Positions 17,847-26,284 of a DNA stretch of 64,000 nucleotides are shown one piece after another. The translations under genes were made by a program, and so were the position numbers. The stretch comes from Mycobacterium nebraskense (lineage in GTDB: Bacteria; Actinomycetota; Actinomycetes; Mycobacteriales; Mycobacteriaceae), in contig NZ_LQPH01000156.1 in assembly GCF_002102255.1 (NCBI RefSeq), positions 17,982-81,981 of the forward strand. Direction: 5' to 3'. A model generated the notes under the pieces. The model saw only the letters and a list, made by a program, of their open reading frames with translations. It was not told where the DNA came from and made no database searches. The first letter of the stretch is position 1. Each line of letters starts with the position of its first letter.

Positions 17847-20800
17847 CTAGGTCTTGCGCAGCGGTGCCGGGTTCCACAGCCCGCTGCGCGTCGCCCGCCC
17901 CAGCTGGAGTTCGGCGGGCTGAGCGTTGGGGTAGTAGGGCGTCAACCGTTGCAGCGAGCCCCAGTCCCGAGACCAGTCGTCCTTCAGATAAGTGGCCACC
18001 GTCGTCGGCTTCACCAGCAGTTCGGTGACCCCGAGCGGGCCGCCGCCGTTGTTGTCCATGACGGGCGAGTTGGCTTCGGCGCCGAATCGGTCCGGCAGGA
18101 TGCGCCATTTCGGTGTCTCGTCGAGGCCGTTCTGATGGCTGAACGGCCGCTGGCAGGGGAACGCCAGGCCGACCAGCCAGTCGAGGAACACCGGGTCTTT
18201 CGAGCCGACCACGTCCTGCAGCGTGCGCAGCTGCGGAATCCGCGGCGGCGTGAGCGCGATCCAGTGCTGCGGGGCCAGGTCTTCGTCGTCGGCGACCAAC
18301 CGGACCTGGGTGGCACTGGTGGGGATGGCCGACAGCGGCAGCCGCAAGTTGCGCCACGCCGGGGAGGCCCCCACGTCGGCGAACTGGAACGACCCGCCGG
18401 GGTGTCCGCTCGCCGCCTCGTCATCGGTGGCCCACTGGACCTGGACCTCGCGGGGGTCGAAGCGACCGGCCGCGCTCACCACCAGCAGCGGCCGCGCCTT
18501 GTCGCGGGCGGGCAGTCGGTACCAGCCCGATCGCAGGTGGGCGGGCACCTGGATGCCCGGGCGCCAGCTGCCCAGGACGGGCGTGCGCGACGGATCCAGG
18601 TTGTAGGGCAGCTGGGCGACCGAACCGTTGATTCCCGGTGCCGGATTGGTGCCGCCCTCGGTGCCCGCCTCGGCGCCGGTGACCAGCTTGTCGTCGTTGA
18701 TGAAGCTGCGGTCACCGGGACGTTCCATCACCGGGTCGGCGCGGACGTCGGCGGGAATGCCGTTGGGCGTGAAGGCTTCCGACAAGCCCGCTCCCAGGGC
18801 GTCACCCACCGTGGGGGCACCTCCCGCTCGCGGGGGAGCGCTCACCGGCGACAGCGCACCGGCGTTGGGATCCTGTTCCACCAGCACGTCCTCGGCCAGG
18901 CCGCAGGACTTGCCCATCAGGGCCTGCAGGTTGGACCGGCCCACCGACCACGCGGGGTACTGCGCGGTCATCGCCAGGGTCAGCGACGCCACCTCGAACA
19001 CCACCAGCAGCCACGTCGCAATTGCCAACGGGGACTGGACGATTCCGGCCACACGCGCCCCGTACCGGGTCTTGGGCGGCCCGTTATCAGGCGAAACGAA
19101 ATGGAACCACGCCGCCAGCAGCAGCACCACTACGGTCAGCCCGAGCAGCGCGGTGGCGAAGGCGTAGTGCCACGCCGGAAACGAATTCGACCATGGCACA
19201 CCGAAATTGGACACATACCACCAGCCGTTGACGCTGGCGAACGACAGGGCTACCAGGAACAGCACGACGGCGGCGAACATGGTGCGGTTGCGCCGGGATC
19301 GCATCGCCACGGAAGTCACCGCAACGGCGGCCAGCGCGCCCAGTGGTCCGGCCAGCCCGGCGAACACCCCGAAATGGTGGGTCCACTTGGTGGGGGTGAA
19401 CATCATCGCGACGAACGAGATGATCGTGATCCCGACGATGCGGCGGCTCGGACCGGCGGCTGTGCCCGGAATCCGGCCCTTGCGCAACGACATTGCGACC
19501 GTGATCCCGAGCGCCAGGACCAACGCCAGCACGGCGAAGCGCCGGGCGACCGACCCGTCGGGGCTGGCCATGAACAGGCGCTCGTAGCGGATGTGTTCGT
19601 CGAACCAACTCAAGCTGGGCCCGACGGCACGCTTGAGCATGCTGGCCTGGACCTCGCCGGCCAGAGTCTGGTCGCGGAAGATGAGGATGGCGGTGACGGT
19701 GACCGCGGCGAACAGGGGAGCCACCAGTGGCAGCGCGCCGAACCGTTTGGACCGGCGGTGCAGGATGGTCCGCAGCGGCCCGACGGCGACCAGCAGGGCA
19801 CCGATCGAGGCGATGCCCGTCGGCCCCGAAAACAGCGTCAGCGCACCGATGATGCAGGCGGCCGCCACCGGCAGCAGCCGGCTGGTGGCCACCGCGCGCT
19901 CCACCGAGCACCAGGTCAGCAGGATGCCCAGCGCGATGATCGGCTCGGGCCGCAGCCCGTTGTTGAGCGGCAGCCACACGGCCAGGAACATGCCGGCCGC
20001 CGTCCACGCCGCACCGCGGTTCAGCTTGACGGCGTGACCCAGGCGCGGCATGACTTCACGGCTGATCACCCACCAGCACGTCAGCGCCATGACCAGGGTG
20101 GGCAACCGCATCCAAATGCTGGCCGTGCTGACGTGGGCCCACAACGCCAGCAGGTCGTAGTACCAGCCGAAGGGGGCCTCCGGCGTACCGAACCAGCGGT
20201 AGTAGTTCGCCATGTAGCCGGCGTGCTCGGATACCCGGGCCATGGTCAGGATGTAGCCGTCGTCGGAAGTGTTGGCGCCGACGAACTGCCACCACACCAG
20301 CACTGCGATGACCAGCCCATCCAGACCGGTGACAGACCACCAGCGCGACGGCAGGAAGCGGCGGTGCCGGGTGCCGTCGGCGGTGTCGAGCAGGTGCAGC
20401 GCGACCAGGGCGGCGGCCGTCAGCACGACCCCGAGGATCATCGCCGCCATCTTCAGCTGGGTAGGGCTGCTGCTGTAGCGGGTGTCGATGGTCGCCGAAA
20501 AGCTCAGACCCGGCGGCGCCGGCCCAGCGAGATCGGTAAACACGCCGACGATCTGAGGCCGGAAGTCGTAACCGCTCTTCTCCCCACGCAGCGGCGAGCC
20601 GGGGTGTTCGGCGTTGGGTCCCTGGGTCAGCCCGACGAACTCGGCGGTGACCCGGTCGGCATGCGCGGTGAACGTCAACCGCTGACAGGCCGGGCTGAGC
20701 ACCTGGCTCAGCGGGGCGGTCACCACCGCGACGTTGCGGACCACCACGACGAGGTAGTCGTTGGCGCGCTGGATGAGCAGGCCGCGGTCGACGGCCTTGG

Positions 20801-21137
20801 GGGCCTGCTTGGGCACGGTCGACAACAGCACCGTCTTCGCAGCGTTCTGCGGACCGGCCAGCCCGGCGGCGGCCTGACAGGGCACGGTGACGTTGAGGTC
20901 GGTGGCCACATACCCGATCAGCGGCGCGTCAACGCTCTCGAACGTGCCGTTCTGTGGCCAGTTGAGCTGCGCGGTGGTCTGGTTGACCGGCAGCAGCGGG
21001 GTGGCGATGGCCAGCAAAGCCCCGAGGAGCCCGGCGACGGTAGCAACCAACCGAGTGATCCGGTGGTTCGCTCCCGTGTCGGTCACGGTGGTAGATGCTA
21101 GTTCTTCGACGCTTGGCGGCGAGGTGTCGGTGCTCAT
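17847..21137 (-). CDS. embC: Arabinosyltransferase EmbC
   Basis: GT-C arabinosyltransferase of 1096 aa that extends the arabinan of lipoarabinomannan. It has the acidic motif in NTSDDGYIL, many membrane helices and a C-terminal carbohydrate-binding domain. The ATG at 21137 overlaps the aftA stop (TGATG); reading further upstream only re-reads aftA. The soluble domain carries a short extra segment (PRAGGAPTVG) relative to the M. tuberculosis protein as I recall it. This segment coincides with a hairpin repeat at 18805-18841. The gene is followed by the arsR cassette, not by embA. Confidence 0.96.
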   Translation of the reverse strand: MSTDTSPPSVEELASTTVTDTGANHRITRLVATVAGLLGALLAIATPLLPVNQTTAQLNWPQNGTFESVDAPLIGYVATDLNVTVPCQAAAGLAGPQNAAKTVLLSTVPKQAPKAVDRGLLIQRANDYLVVVVRNVAVVTAPLSQVLSPACQRLTFTAHADRVTAEFVGLTQGPNAEHPGSPLRGEKSGYDFRPQIVGVFTDLAGPAPPGLSFSATIDTRYSSSPTQLKMAAMILGVVLTAAALVALHLLDTADGTRHRRFLPSRWWSVTGLDGLVIAVLVWWQFVGANTSDDGYILTMARVSEHAGYMANYYRWFGTPEAPFGWYYDLLALWAHVSTASIWMRLPTLVMALTCWWVISREVMPRLGHAVKLNRGAAWTAAGMFLAVWLPLNNGLRPEPIIALGILLTWCSVERAVATSRLLPVAAACIIGALTLFSGPTGIASIGALLVAVGPLRTILHRRSKRFGALPLVAPLFAAVTVTAILIFRDQTLAGEVQASMLKRAVGPSLSWFDEHIRYERLFMASPDGSVARRFAVLALVLALGITVAMSLRKGRIPGTAAGPSRRIVGITIISFVAMMFTPTKWTHHFGVFAGLAGPLGALAAVAVTSVAMRSRRNRTMFAAVVLFLVALSFASVNGWWYVSNFGVPWSNSFPAWHYAFATALLGLTVVVLLLAAWFHFVSPDNGPPKTRYGARVAGIVQSPLAIATWLLVVFEVASLTLAMTAQYPAWSVGRSNLQALMGKSCGLAEDVLVEQDPNAGALSPVSAPPRAGGAPTVGDALGAGLSEAFTPNGIPADVRADPVMERPGDRSFINDDKLVTGAEAGTEGGTNPAPGINGSVAQLPYNLDPSRTPVLGSWRPGIQVPAHLRSGWYRLPARDKARPLLVVSAAGRFDPREVQVQWATDDEAASGHPGGSFQFADVGASPAWRNLRLPLSAIPTSATQVRLVADDEDLAPQHWIALTPPRIPQLRTLQDVVGSKDPVFLDWLVGLAFPCQRPFSHQNGLDETPKWRILPDRFGAEANSPVMDNNGGGPLGVTELLVKPTTVATYLKDDWSRDWGSLQRLTPYYPNAQPAELQLGRATRSGLWNPAPLRKT
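18805..18841. repeat. GC-rich hairpin repeat inside embC
   Basis: Contains GTGGGGGCACC followed by a CTCCCG-CTCG-CGGGGGAG hairpin. A close relative lies at 63259-63286 before tadA. Here it is in frame and adds about ten residues to EmbC. Confidence 0.65.
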
Positions 21138-23014
21138 CAGCGGGTTGTCACGGGCTTGCGGATGGCCACCACGAACGGGCCGGCGCTGTGGACGACGAAC
21201 TGCGGGCTGTCGAAGAGGGCGGCCCGCAAGTCGACGGTGTAGCGGCGGACGTTGGGCTGGTTGGGATACACGTCCTCGGCCAGCCGCAGCGTGTAGTTGC
21301 CGTTCGCGCCGCGGCGCATGAGGAACACCGTGGGCGGCGGCCAGGGACAGGTGTCGAGCGCGTGGGTGAGCTCGTCGGCGGACTTGAGTTTGGACCACTT
21401 GTTGATCTGGATTGCGCGCAGGTCGAACTGCGCCAGCGGGTTGGCGTAGTGCGACGTCAGTCCCTGAAATCCCCAATAGGGATAGAAGGACAGGAAGCTG
21501 TAGTCGGCGGTCATCACGACGGTCTCATCACGAGGCCTGCCGGTCACGGTCGTGATGGCGTGGTCGATGTCGGGGTAGAACTTCTCCGAGCTGGGCGGTC
21601 GCCGGTCGCCGCGCTGGCCGTTGCCGTCGGTGTCGGTGTAGGCGATGGTGAGATCCGGGCGCAGCACGTCGGGAATGTCCTGACTGAACGCGATCGCGGC
21701 GGCCAGGCCGACGGCCCCGGCGACGGGGAGGACGGCCCGGCCCCGCTCGGACAGCGCCCGCACCGCCTCGACGAAGCCGAACGCCCCGGCGGCAACCAGC
21801 AGCACGGTCAGGGTGGGCTGCAGCCGGAACGACAGCAGCGTGGTGCGCGCCAGCGTGGTCAGCATCGACAGCAGCGACCAAAGGTAGACGGCCAGCACGC
21901 CGACGGCCAGGGCGCCGGCCCGCACCGACGTCCGGGCGCGCACCACCAGCCATAGCGCACCCAGCAGGCAGACCGCGCCCAGCAGGGAGAACTGCAGCAT
22001 CGGGAAGGTCAGGACGGCACCGTCGGCCGGCAGGTAGTGCTGGGCGCTGCCGGAGTTGCTGACCGGGCTTCCGGCCGCCCGCAACAGGAACGGCAGCCAG
22101 GTGGTGCTCGCGATGGCCGCGGCGATGACGGCGATGACGGCCAGCCGGCGCAGCGGGTCGAGCGCATTCTTGACGCCGCCCTGCCGCCAGCGCAGGCCGG
22201 CCAGCCACAGGGCCATCAGCAGGACGGTGAACGCGCCGAAGGCGAACAGCAGCAGATACCAGGTGGCCGTCCAGCCGACGAATATCCCGGCGCCAACGAC
22301 CGCGGCCCAACCGCCCCCGCGTTCGCCGCCGCGCAGGCCCGACCAGGTCAGCACCAACACCGGCGGCAGCAGCACGGTGATCATCGCCGCGTAGGGTTCG
22401 GGTGAGCCGTAGGCGAGCGTTGCCGCCGCCGTGGCGGTGGTGACGATCAGCGCGTACTCGAAACGGACCATCCGCCACCACAGCACCAGGGCGACGGCGA
22501 CCGCGACGGTGATCGAGGTGACTGCCCACGGCTTGTAGATCTCCCAGGCCGGTGTTCCGCTCAGCGCCGCGGCCCGCCCGCCGATCCAGAACCAGCCCGG
22601 CGGGTAGAAGGGCGGCAGCCCGATGTAGGTCATGTCGCGCAGGGCCGGGCTGTCGGCAAGCCGGGTCAGGTACTCGGTGCGAAACTGCTGGTCGACGGAG
22701 ATGCCGAACAGGTACAGCTTGGTCGCGCCCAGCGGCATGCCCAGCGTCACAACGGTGAACGCGGACACGAACACCAGCCCACCCAACTGGGCCGGCCACC
22801 GATGTCGGCCGGATCGTCCCCACGCCCAACCCGCGGCGACCAGGCCGGCCAGGCAGCCGACCTGCCCCACGGTGGTCAGCGCGTGCAACTGGTTGGACGA
22901 CGGAAAGGCCGGCCACTGCACGCGAGAGATGGCGACCAGCGAGACCACCGCGACGACGACGGCCACCGCCACCGCCAAAGCCATCTGGCCCAGAGCGGCC
23001 AGCGCGTTACGCAT
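21137..23014 (-). CDS. aftA: Galactan 5-O-arabinofuranosyltransferase AftA
   Basis: GT-C membrane enzyme of 625 aa that attaches the first arabinose residues to galactan, using decaprenyl-phospho-arabinose. It has about ten or more hydrophobic helices and a C-terminal periplasmic domain. FPSSNQLHALTTVGQVG near the N-terminus is characteristic of AftA. The ATG at 23014 follows the dprE2 stop by two bases; the longer in-frame reading only re-reads dprE2. It sits between dprE1/dprE2, which make its donor, and embC, which shares that donor. Confidence 0.95.
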   Translation of the reverse strand: MRNALAALGQMALAVAVAVVVAVVSLVAISRVQWPAFPSSNQLHALTTVGQVGCLAGLVAAGWAWGRSGRHRWPAQLGGLVFVSAFTVVTLGMPLGATKLYLFGISVDQQFRTEYLTRLADSPALRDMTYIGLPPFYPPGWFWIGGRAAALSGTPAWEIYKPWAVTSITVAVAVALVLWWRMVRFEYALIVTTATAAATLAYGSPEPYAAMITVLLPPVLVLTWSGLRGGERGGGWAAVVGAGIFVGWTATWYLLLFAFGAFTVLLMALWLAGLRWRQGGVKNALDPLRRLAVIAVIAAAIASTTWLPFLLRAAGSPVSNSGSAQHYLPADGAVLTFPMLQFSLLGAVCLLGALWLVVRARTSVRAGALAVGVLAVYLWSLLSMLTTLARTTLLSFRLQPTLTVLLVAAGAFGFVEAVRALSERGRAVLPVAGAVGLAAAIAFSQDIPDVLRPDLTIAYTDTDGNGQRGDRRPPSSEKFYPDIDHAITTVTGRPRDETVVMTADYSFLSFYPYWGFQGLTSHYANPLAQFDLRAIQINKWSKLKSADELTHALDTCPWPPPTVFLMRRGANGNYTLRLAEDVYPNQPNVRRYTVDLRAALFDSPQFVVHSAGPFVVAIRKPVTTR

Positions 23015-23016
23015 GA

Positions 23017-23781
23017 TCAGATTGGCAGCTTGCGGAAGACGCTCCGCGGGATGTGTCGCAACACCATCATCACGTAACGGAATGCTGCTGGCGCCCAAAC
23101 CAATTCCTTACCCTTTGCGGCCGCGGTCACCGCGAGGTTGGCGACATACTCCTTGTCCACGGTGAGCGGGGCCTCCTTGATGTGTGCGCTCATCCGGGTA
23201 CGCACCTGGCCGGGACGGATCACCAGAACGCGAACACCGTACTCGCGCAACGCCTCGGCCAGGCCCAGATAGAAGCCGTCCAGCCCCGCCTTGGTGGACC
23301 CGTAGACGAAGTTGGACCGCCGCACCCGCTCCCCGGCGACCGTGCTCATCGCGATGATCTGGCCGAAGCCCTGGGCGCGCATCTTCTCGGCCAGCAGCAC
23401 TCCCACCGAAACCGCTGCGGTGTAGTTGATTTCGGCGATCTGCACGGCTTTGCGCTGGTTCTGCCACAGCTCCTCGGCGTCGCCGAGCAACCCGAACGCC
23501 ACAATGGCCACGTCGACGTCACCGTGGGCGAACGCCTGGTCGATCATCTTCGGATGACTGTCTGGGTCGGTGGCTTCGAAGTCGATCAGCTCCACCGACC
23601 GCGCGCCCGCCGCCTTCATCTGGGCAACAGCGGTGTCGCGGCCCGGGTCATCGGGCATGGCGGCCAGCACGATACGGGCGTGCGCGTTCTGCAGGTAGCG
23701 CTCACAGATGGCCAGCCCGATCTCGGAGGTGCCCCCAAGCAGCAGGATGGTCTGCGGATTCCCCACGGCATCTAAAACCAT
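23017..23781 (-). CDS. dprE2: Decaprenylphosphoryl-2-keto-ribose reductase DprE2
   Basis: NADH-dependent short-chain reductase of 254 aa. It reduces the keto intermediate made by DprE1 to decaprenyl-phospho-arabinose. The cofactor motif is LLGGTSEIG at residues 14-22, and the active-site YxxxK is YGSTK. The ATG at 23781 gives the same length as the M. tuberculosis enzyme. It starts 11 bp after dprE1 and runs into aftA, an order that follows the pathway. Confidence 0.97.
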   Translation of the reverse strand: MVLDAVGNPQTILLLGGTSEIGLAICERYLQNAHARIVLAAMPDDPGRDTAVAQMKAAGARSVELIDFEATDPDSHPKMIDQAFAHGDVDVAIVAFGLLGDAEELWQNQRKAVQIAEINYTAAVSVGVLLAEKMRAQGFGQIIAMSTVAGERVRRSNFVYGSTKAGLDGFYLGLAEALREYGVRVLVIRPGQVRTRMSAHIKEAPLTVDKEYVANLAVTAAAKGKELVWAPAAFRYVMMVLRHIPRSVFRKLPI

Positions 23782-23792
23782 TGGCGCACCAT

Positions 23793-25193
23793 TTATAACA
23801 GCTCCAAACGTCGGGCCATGTCGGAGGCGAACACCCCCGAGGGATCCACTTTGCGGCGCACCGCGATCCACTCGTCGATGCGCGGGTACATGGCGTGGAA
23901 GGTCTCGGCGCTGACGCGGGAATCCTTGGCGGTGTAGACGCGGCCGCCGAATTCCAGTACGCGCCGGTCGAGTTCGTTGAGGAACTCGTTGATCCCCGGC
24001 TTGTTGGGGAAGTCCATCGCGACGTTCCACCCGGCCATCGGAAAACTCAGCGGCGCGCGGTTGCCCGGGCCGAACAGTTTGAACACGTTCAATGCAGAGT
24101 AGTGGCCGCGGGTCTGGATCCAGCGGATGATGGCCTTGAACTCGTCCATCGCGTCCGGCGGAACCAGGAACTGGTGTTGTGCGAAACCCATTGGGCCGTA
24201 AGCATTGTTCCAGCCACTGACCAGGTCGAGCATGTGGTAGAACTGCGACAGATTCATGATCTTGCCGGTGTAGGTTCCACCCAGCCGGTAGTACACCTCG
24301 CCGATGGCCATGAATGACAGCTTGTTCATCGCGCTGACCGGAAATATGTTCGGCACCGTCAACAGCTGCGGCGCATCGAATTTCAGCGGATTCTTGGCCA
24401 GCTTCTTGGGCAGCTGGTCCAGCTTCGCCAGGCTGCCGCGGCTGACCGCGGCCCGGCCGAGCTTCGGTGGCGGACTGATCAGGTCGAACCAGGCGCTGGA
24501 GTAGGTGTAGTTGGCCTCGCTGCCGTCGAGGTGAACGGCGACCGTCTCGTCGAGGTCCTTGGTGGCCACCCCGTCGGCGATGAAGTACGCCGTCTCCGTC
24601 GGCGTCATCTCGATGGTGGCGCGCAGGACGATCCCGGTCAGGCCGTTGCCGCCGACGGTGACCCAGAAGAGTTCGGCGTCCGAGCTATCCGGGCCGTCGG
24701 GGGTGATGGTGCGGATGGTGCCGTCGGCCATGAGCAGGTCCATCGAGCGCACGTGGTTGCCGAAGCTGCCCGCGCTGTGATGGTTCTTGCCGTGGATGTC
24801 GCAGGCGATCGCGCCGCCGACGGTGACCTGGCGCGTGCCCGGCAACACGGGAACCCACAGCCCGAACGGAAGTGCCGCCTTCATTAGCTGGTCCAGGCTG
24901 ACGCCGGCGTCGACGTCGACCAGCCGGGTGTCGGCGCTGATCGAGTGGATGCGATTGAGCCCCGTCATGTCGATGACCAGGCCGCCGCCGTTTTGGGCGT
25001 TGTCGCCGTAGGACCGGCCCAGCCCGCGCGCGATGACCCCCCGTCCGTTCGGGCCGCCGGATTCGGCGACCCGGGCGACGGCCTTGGTGATCACCTCGGG
25101 ATCGCGGGTCGAGAGCACCTCGGCCACCGACGGCGCGGTGCGGCCAAAGCCCGTCAGCCGGGTGGTGGTGGTCGAAACGTCGGTGCTCAACAT
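23793..25193 (-). CDS. dprE1: Decaprenylphosphoryl-ribose oxidase DprE1
   Basis: FAD enzyme of 466 aa of the vanillyl-alcohol-oxidase fold. It oxidises the 2'-OH of decaprenyl-phospho-ribose, the first half of the epimerisation to arabinose. The FAD-linking His lies in CDIHGKNHHSAGSFG. At the position of M. tuberculosis Cys387, attacked by benzothiazinones, this protein has Ala392 (GWNVAMDFP, codon 24018-24020), a change known from naturally resistant M. avium. The ATG at 25193 begins MLSTDVS and matches the family; TACCCT lies 8 nt upstream. Confidence 0.97.
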   Translation of the reverse strand: MLSTDVSTTTTRLTGFGRTAPSVAEVLSTRDPEVITKAVARVAESGGPNGRGVIARGLGRSYGDNAQNGGGLVIDMTGLNRIHSISADTRLVDVDAGVSLDQLMKAALPFGLWVPVLPGTRQVTVGGAIACDIHGKNHHSAGSFGNHVRSMDLLMADGTIRTITPDGPDSSDAELFWVTVGGNGLTGIVLRATIEMTPTETAYFIADGVATKDLDETVAVHLDGSEANYTYSSAWFDLISPPPKLGRAAVSRGSLAKLDQLPKKLAKNPLKFDAPQLLTVPNIFPVSAMNKLSFMAIGEVYYRLGGTYTGKIMNLSQFYHMLDLVSGWNNAYGPMGFAQHQFLVPPDAMDEFKAIIRWIQTRGHYSALNVFKLFGPGNRAPLSFPMAGWNVAMDFPNKPGINEFLNELDRRVLEFGGRVYTAKDSRVSAETFHAMYPRIDEWIAVRRKVDPSGVFASDMARRLELL

Positions 25194-25201
25194 CGTCAAA
25201 G

Positions 25202-25207
25202 AGGGTA
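25202..25207 (-). promoter_or_regulatory. Possible -10 box before dprE1
   Basis: TACCCT ends 8 nt before the dprE1 ATG, which has no Shine-Dalgarno. It lies in the short spacer after the GtrA-family gene. Confidence 0.35.
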
Positions 25208-25225
25208 CCGCTTGCCAAGGTCGGC

Positions 25226-25654
25226 TCAGCGGATGCGGAAGATTACCGCCCGCTGCACGATGAAGTTGATGACGGTCGCGGTGCCCTGCGCGATCACGAA
25301 CGCGACGGGTATCGCCCACCCGCGATAGTGCAAAAGCGCAAGGCACAGGTGGTTGAGTCCGACCTGCACGGCGAAGGTGATGCCGTACAGAACCATGACG
25401 GCAACGAAGCGCGCGGTGCTCGGGGCCGCCTGGAACGTCCACCGGCGGTTGATCAGATAGGCGGTGATGGTGCCGACGACGAAGCTGATGGCCTTGGCCA
25501 GGTCCACCTGGACGCCCACCGCTTTGTACAGCACCAGGTACAGGCCGAAGTCCACGATCCCCGCCAGACCGCCGGTGACGACGAATCGCGTGACCTGTGC
25601 CTTCAGACTCAACTGCGGGCTCGGTGGCGCGGCATCGGGCAGCGGGGCAACCAT
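25226..25654 (-). CDS. GtrA-family membrane protein (Rv3789-like)
   Basis: A 142-aa protein with four membrane helices typical of GtrA/DPMS-like proteins and the family's INRRWTF motif between helices 2 and 3. The M. tuberculosis counterpart Rv3789 was proposed to move decaprenyl-phospho-arabinose across the membrane, and later to act as an adaptor for arabinan enzymes. Its place directly before dprE1-dprE2-aftA-embC supports such a role. The ATG has no clear Shine-Dalgarno, and the N-terminal 18 residues are polar and Pro-rich. Confidence 0.88.
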   Translation of the reverse strand: MVAPLPDAAPPSPQLSLKAQVTRFVVTGGLAGIVDFGLYLVLYKAVGVQVDLAKAISFVVGTITAYLINRRWTFQAAPSTARFVAVMVLYGITFAVQVGLNHLCLALLHYRGWAIPVAFVIAQGTATVINFIVQRAVIFRIR

Positions 25655-25706
25655 TGGGGGGAGTCTAACCGGGCCGACGGGCCTCCCCGGGAAGCGTCGG
25701 GACGCT

Positions 25707-26186
25707 TCAGCGGGGCAGCTTGACCGCTATCAACTCGACCTGATCCTCGCCCTGCGGCGTCGAGTAGGTCACCGTGTCGCCCGCCTTGTGTCCGGCCAGG
25801 GCCTGGGCCAAGGGGCTGCGCGCGGTCAGCGTCTCACCTTCCCGGCCGACCGGCGTCTCTTCCACGATCGAGATCACGTGCATCGTCACCACTTCGCCGT
25901 CGGAGAACCGCAGGGTCACCTCGGTGCCACCGGGCAGCGTTTCCGACGCGTCGGGCTGCGACGGCCCGGTCCGCATCCGCCGGTCGAGCTCGTTGATCCG
26001 GTCGCTGAGTCCGACCAGCTCCTCGGCGCGCTGGATCGCCTCGGCCGCGTCGCCGTGATCGCCCACCATGCCGCGGTCGTTCCTGACTTCGCCCTCGAGG
26101 CGGTCCCGCCGCTGCCGCAGCCGCTCCAGCTCAGCGGCCAGGTTCTCCCGCGCCGCATCCGCCGCTGATTGGACCTTCTTGCTCAC
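25707..26186 (-). CDS. GreA/GreB-like RNA polymerase secondary-channel factor (Rv3788-like)
   Basis: A 159-aa protein with an N-terminal coiled coil (about residues 5-65) and a C-terminal Gre domain (ETPVGREGETLTARSPLAQAL). In M. tuberculosis the related Rv3788 was reported to bind RNA polymerase and inhibit it without stimulating transcript cleavage. The GTG at 26186 (SKKVQSAADAA) is chosen because AAAGG lies about 10 nt upstream and the family begins here; an in-frame start at 26216 also exists. It lies between the flotillin and the GtrA-family gene. Confidence 0.88.
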   Translation of the reverse strand: MSKKVQSAADAARENLAAELERLRQRRDRLEGEVRNDRGMVGDHGDAAEAIQRAEELVGLSDRINELDRRMRTGPSQPDASETLPGGTEVTLRFSDGEVVTMHVISIVEETPVGREGETLTARSPLAQALAGHKAGDTVTYSTPQGEDQVELIAVKLPR

Positions 26187-26284
26187 GTCGGTGGACCTTT
26201 CGCCCAGTTTGCTCAAGTGGCGTTCCAGTGTTGCACCACGGGGAGGCGGCCGCCACCGTTATTGGACAAGAGGCGAGTCCTCCT

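Noticed and set aside
17949..21101. A 1050-codon open frame antisense to embC, and similar long antisense frames opposite accD4, embA and fadE35
   Set aside because: High GC leaves stop-poor antisense frames. The translated products are Arg/Gly/Pro/Gln-rich with no domain motifs, while the opposite strand encodes clear families.
21138..21476. N-terminal extension of embC to 1209 aa
   Set aside because: The added part only re-reads aftA in another frame. The ATG at 21137 overlaps the aftA stop and matches the EmbC family start.
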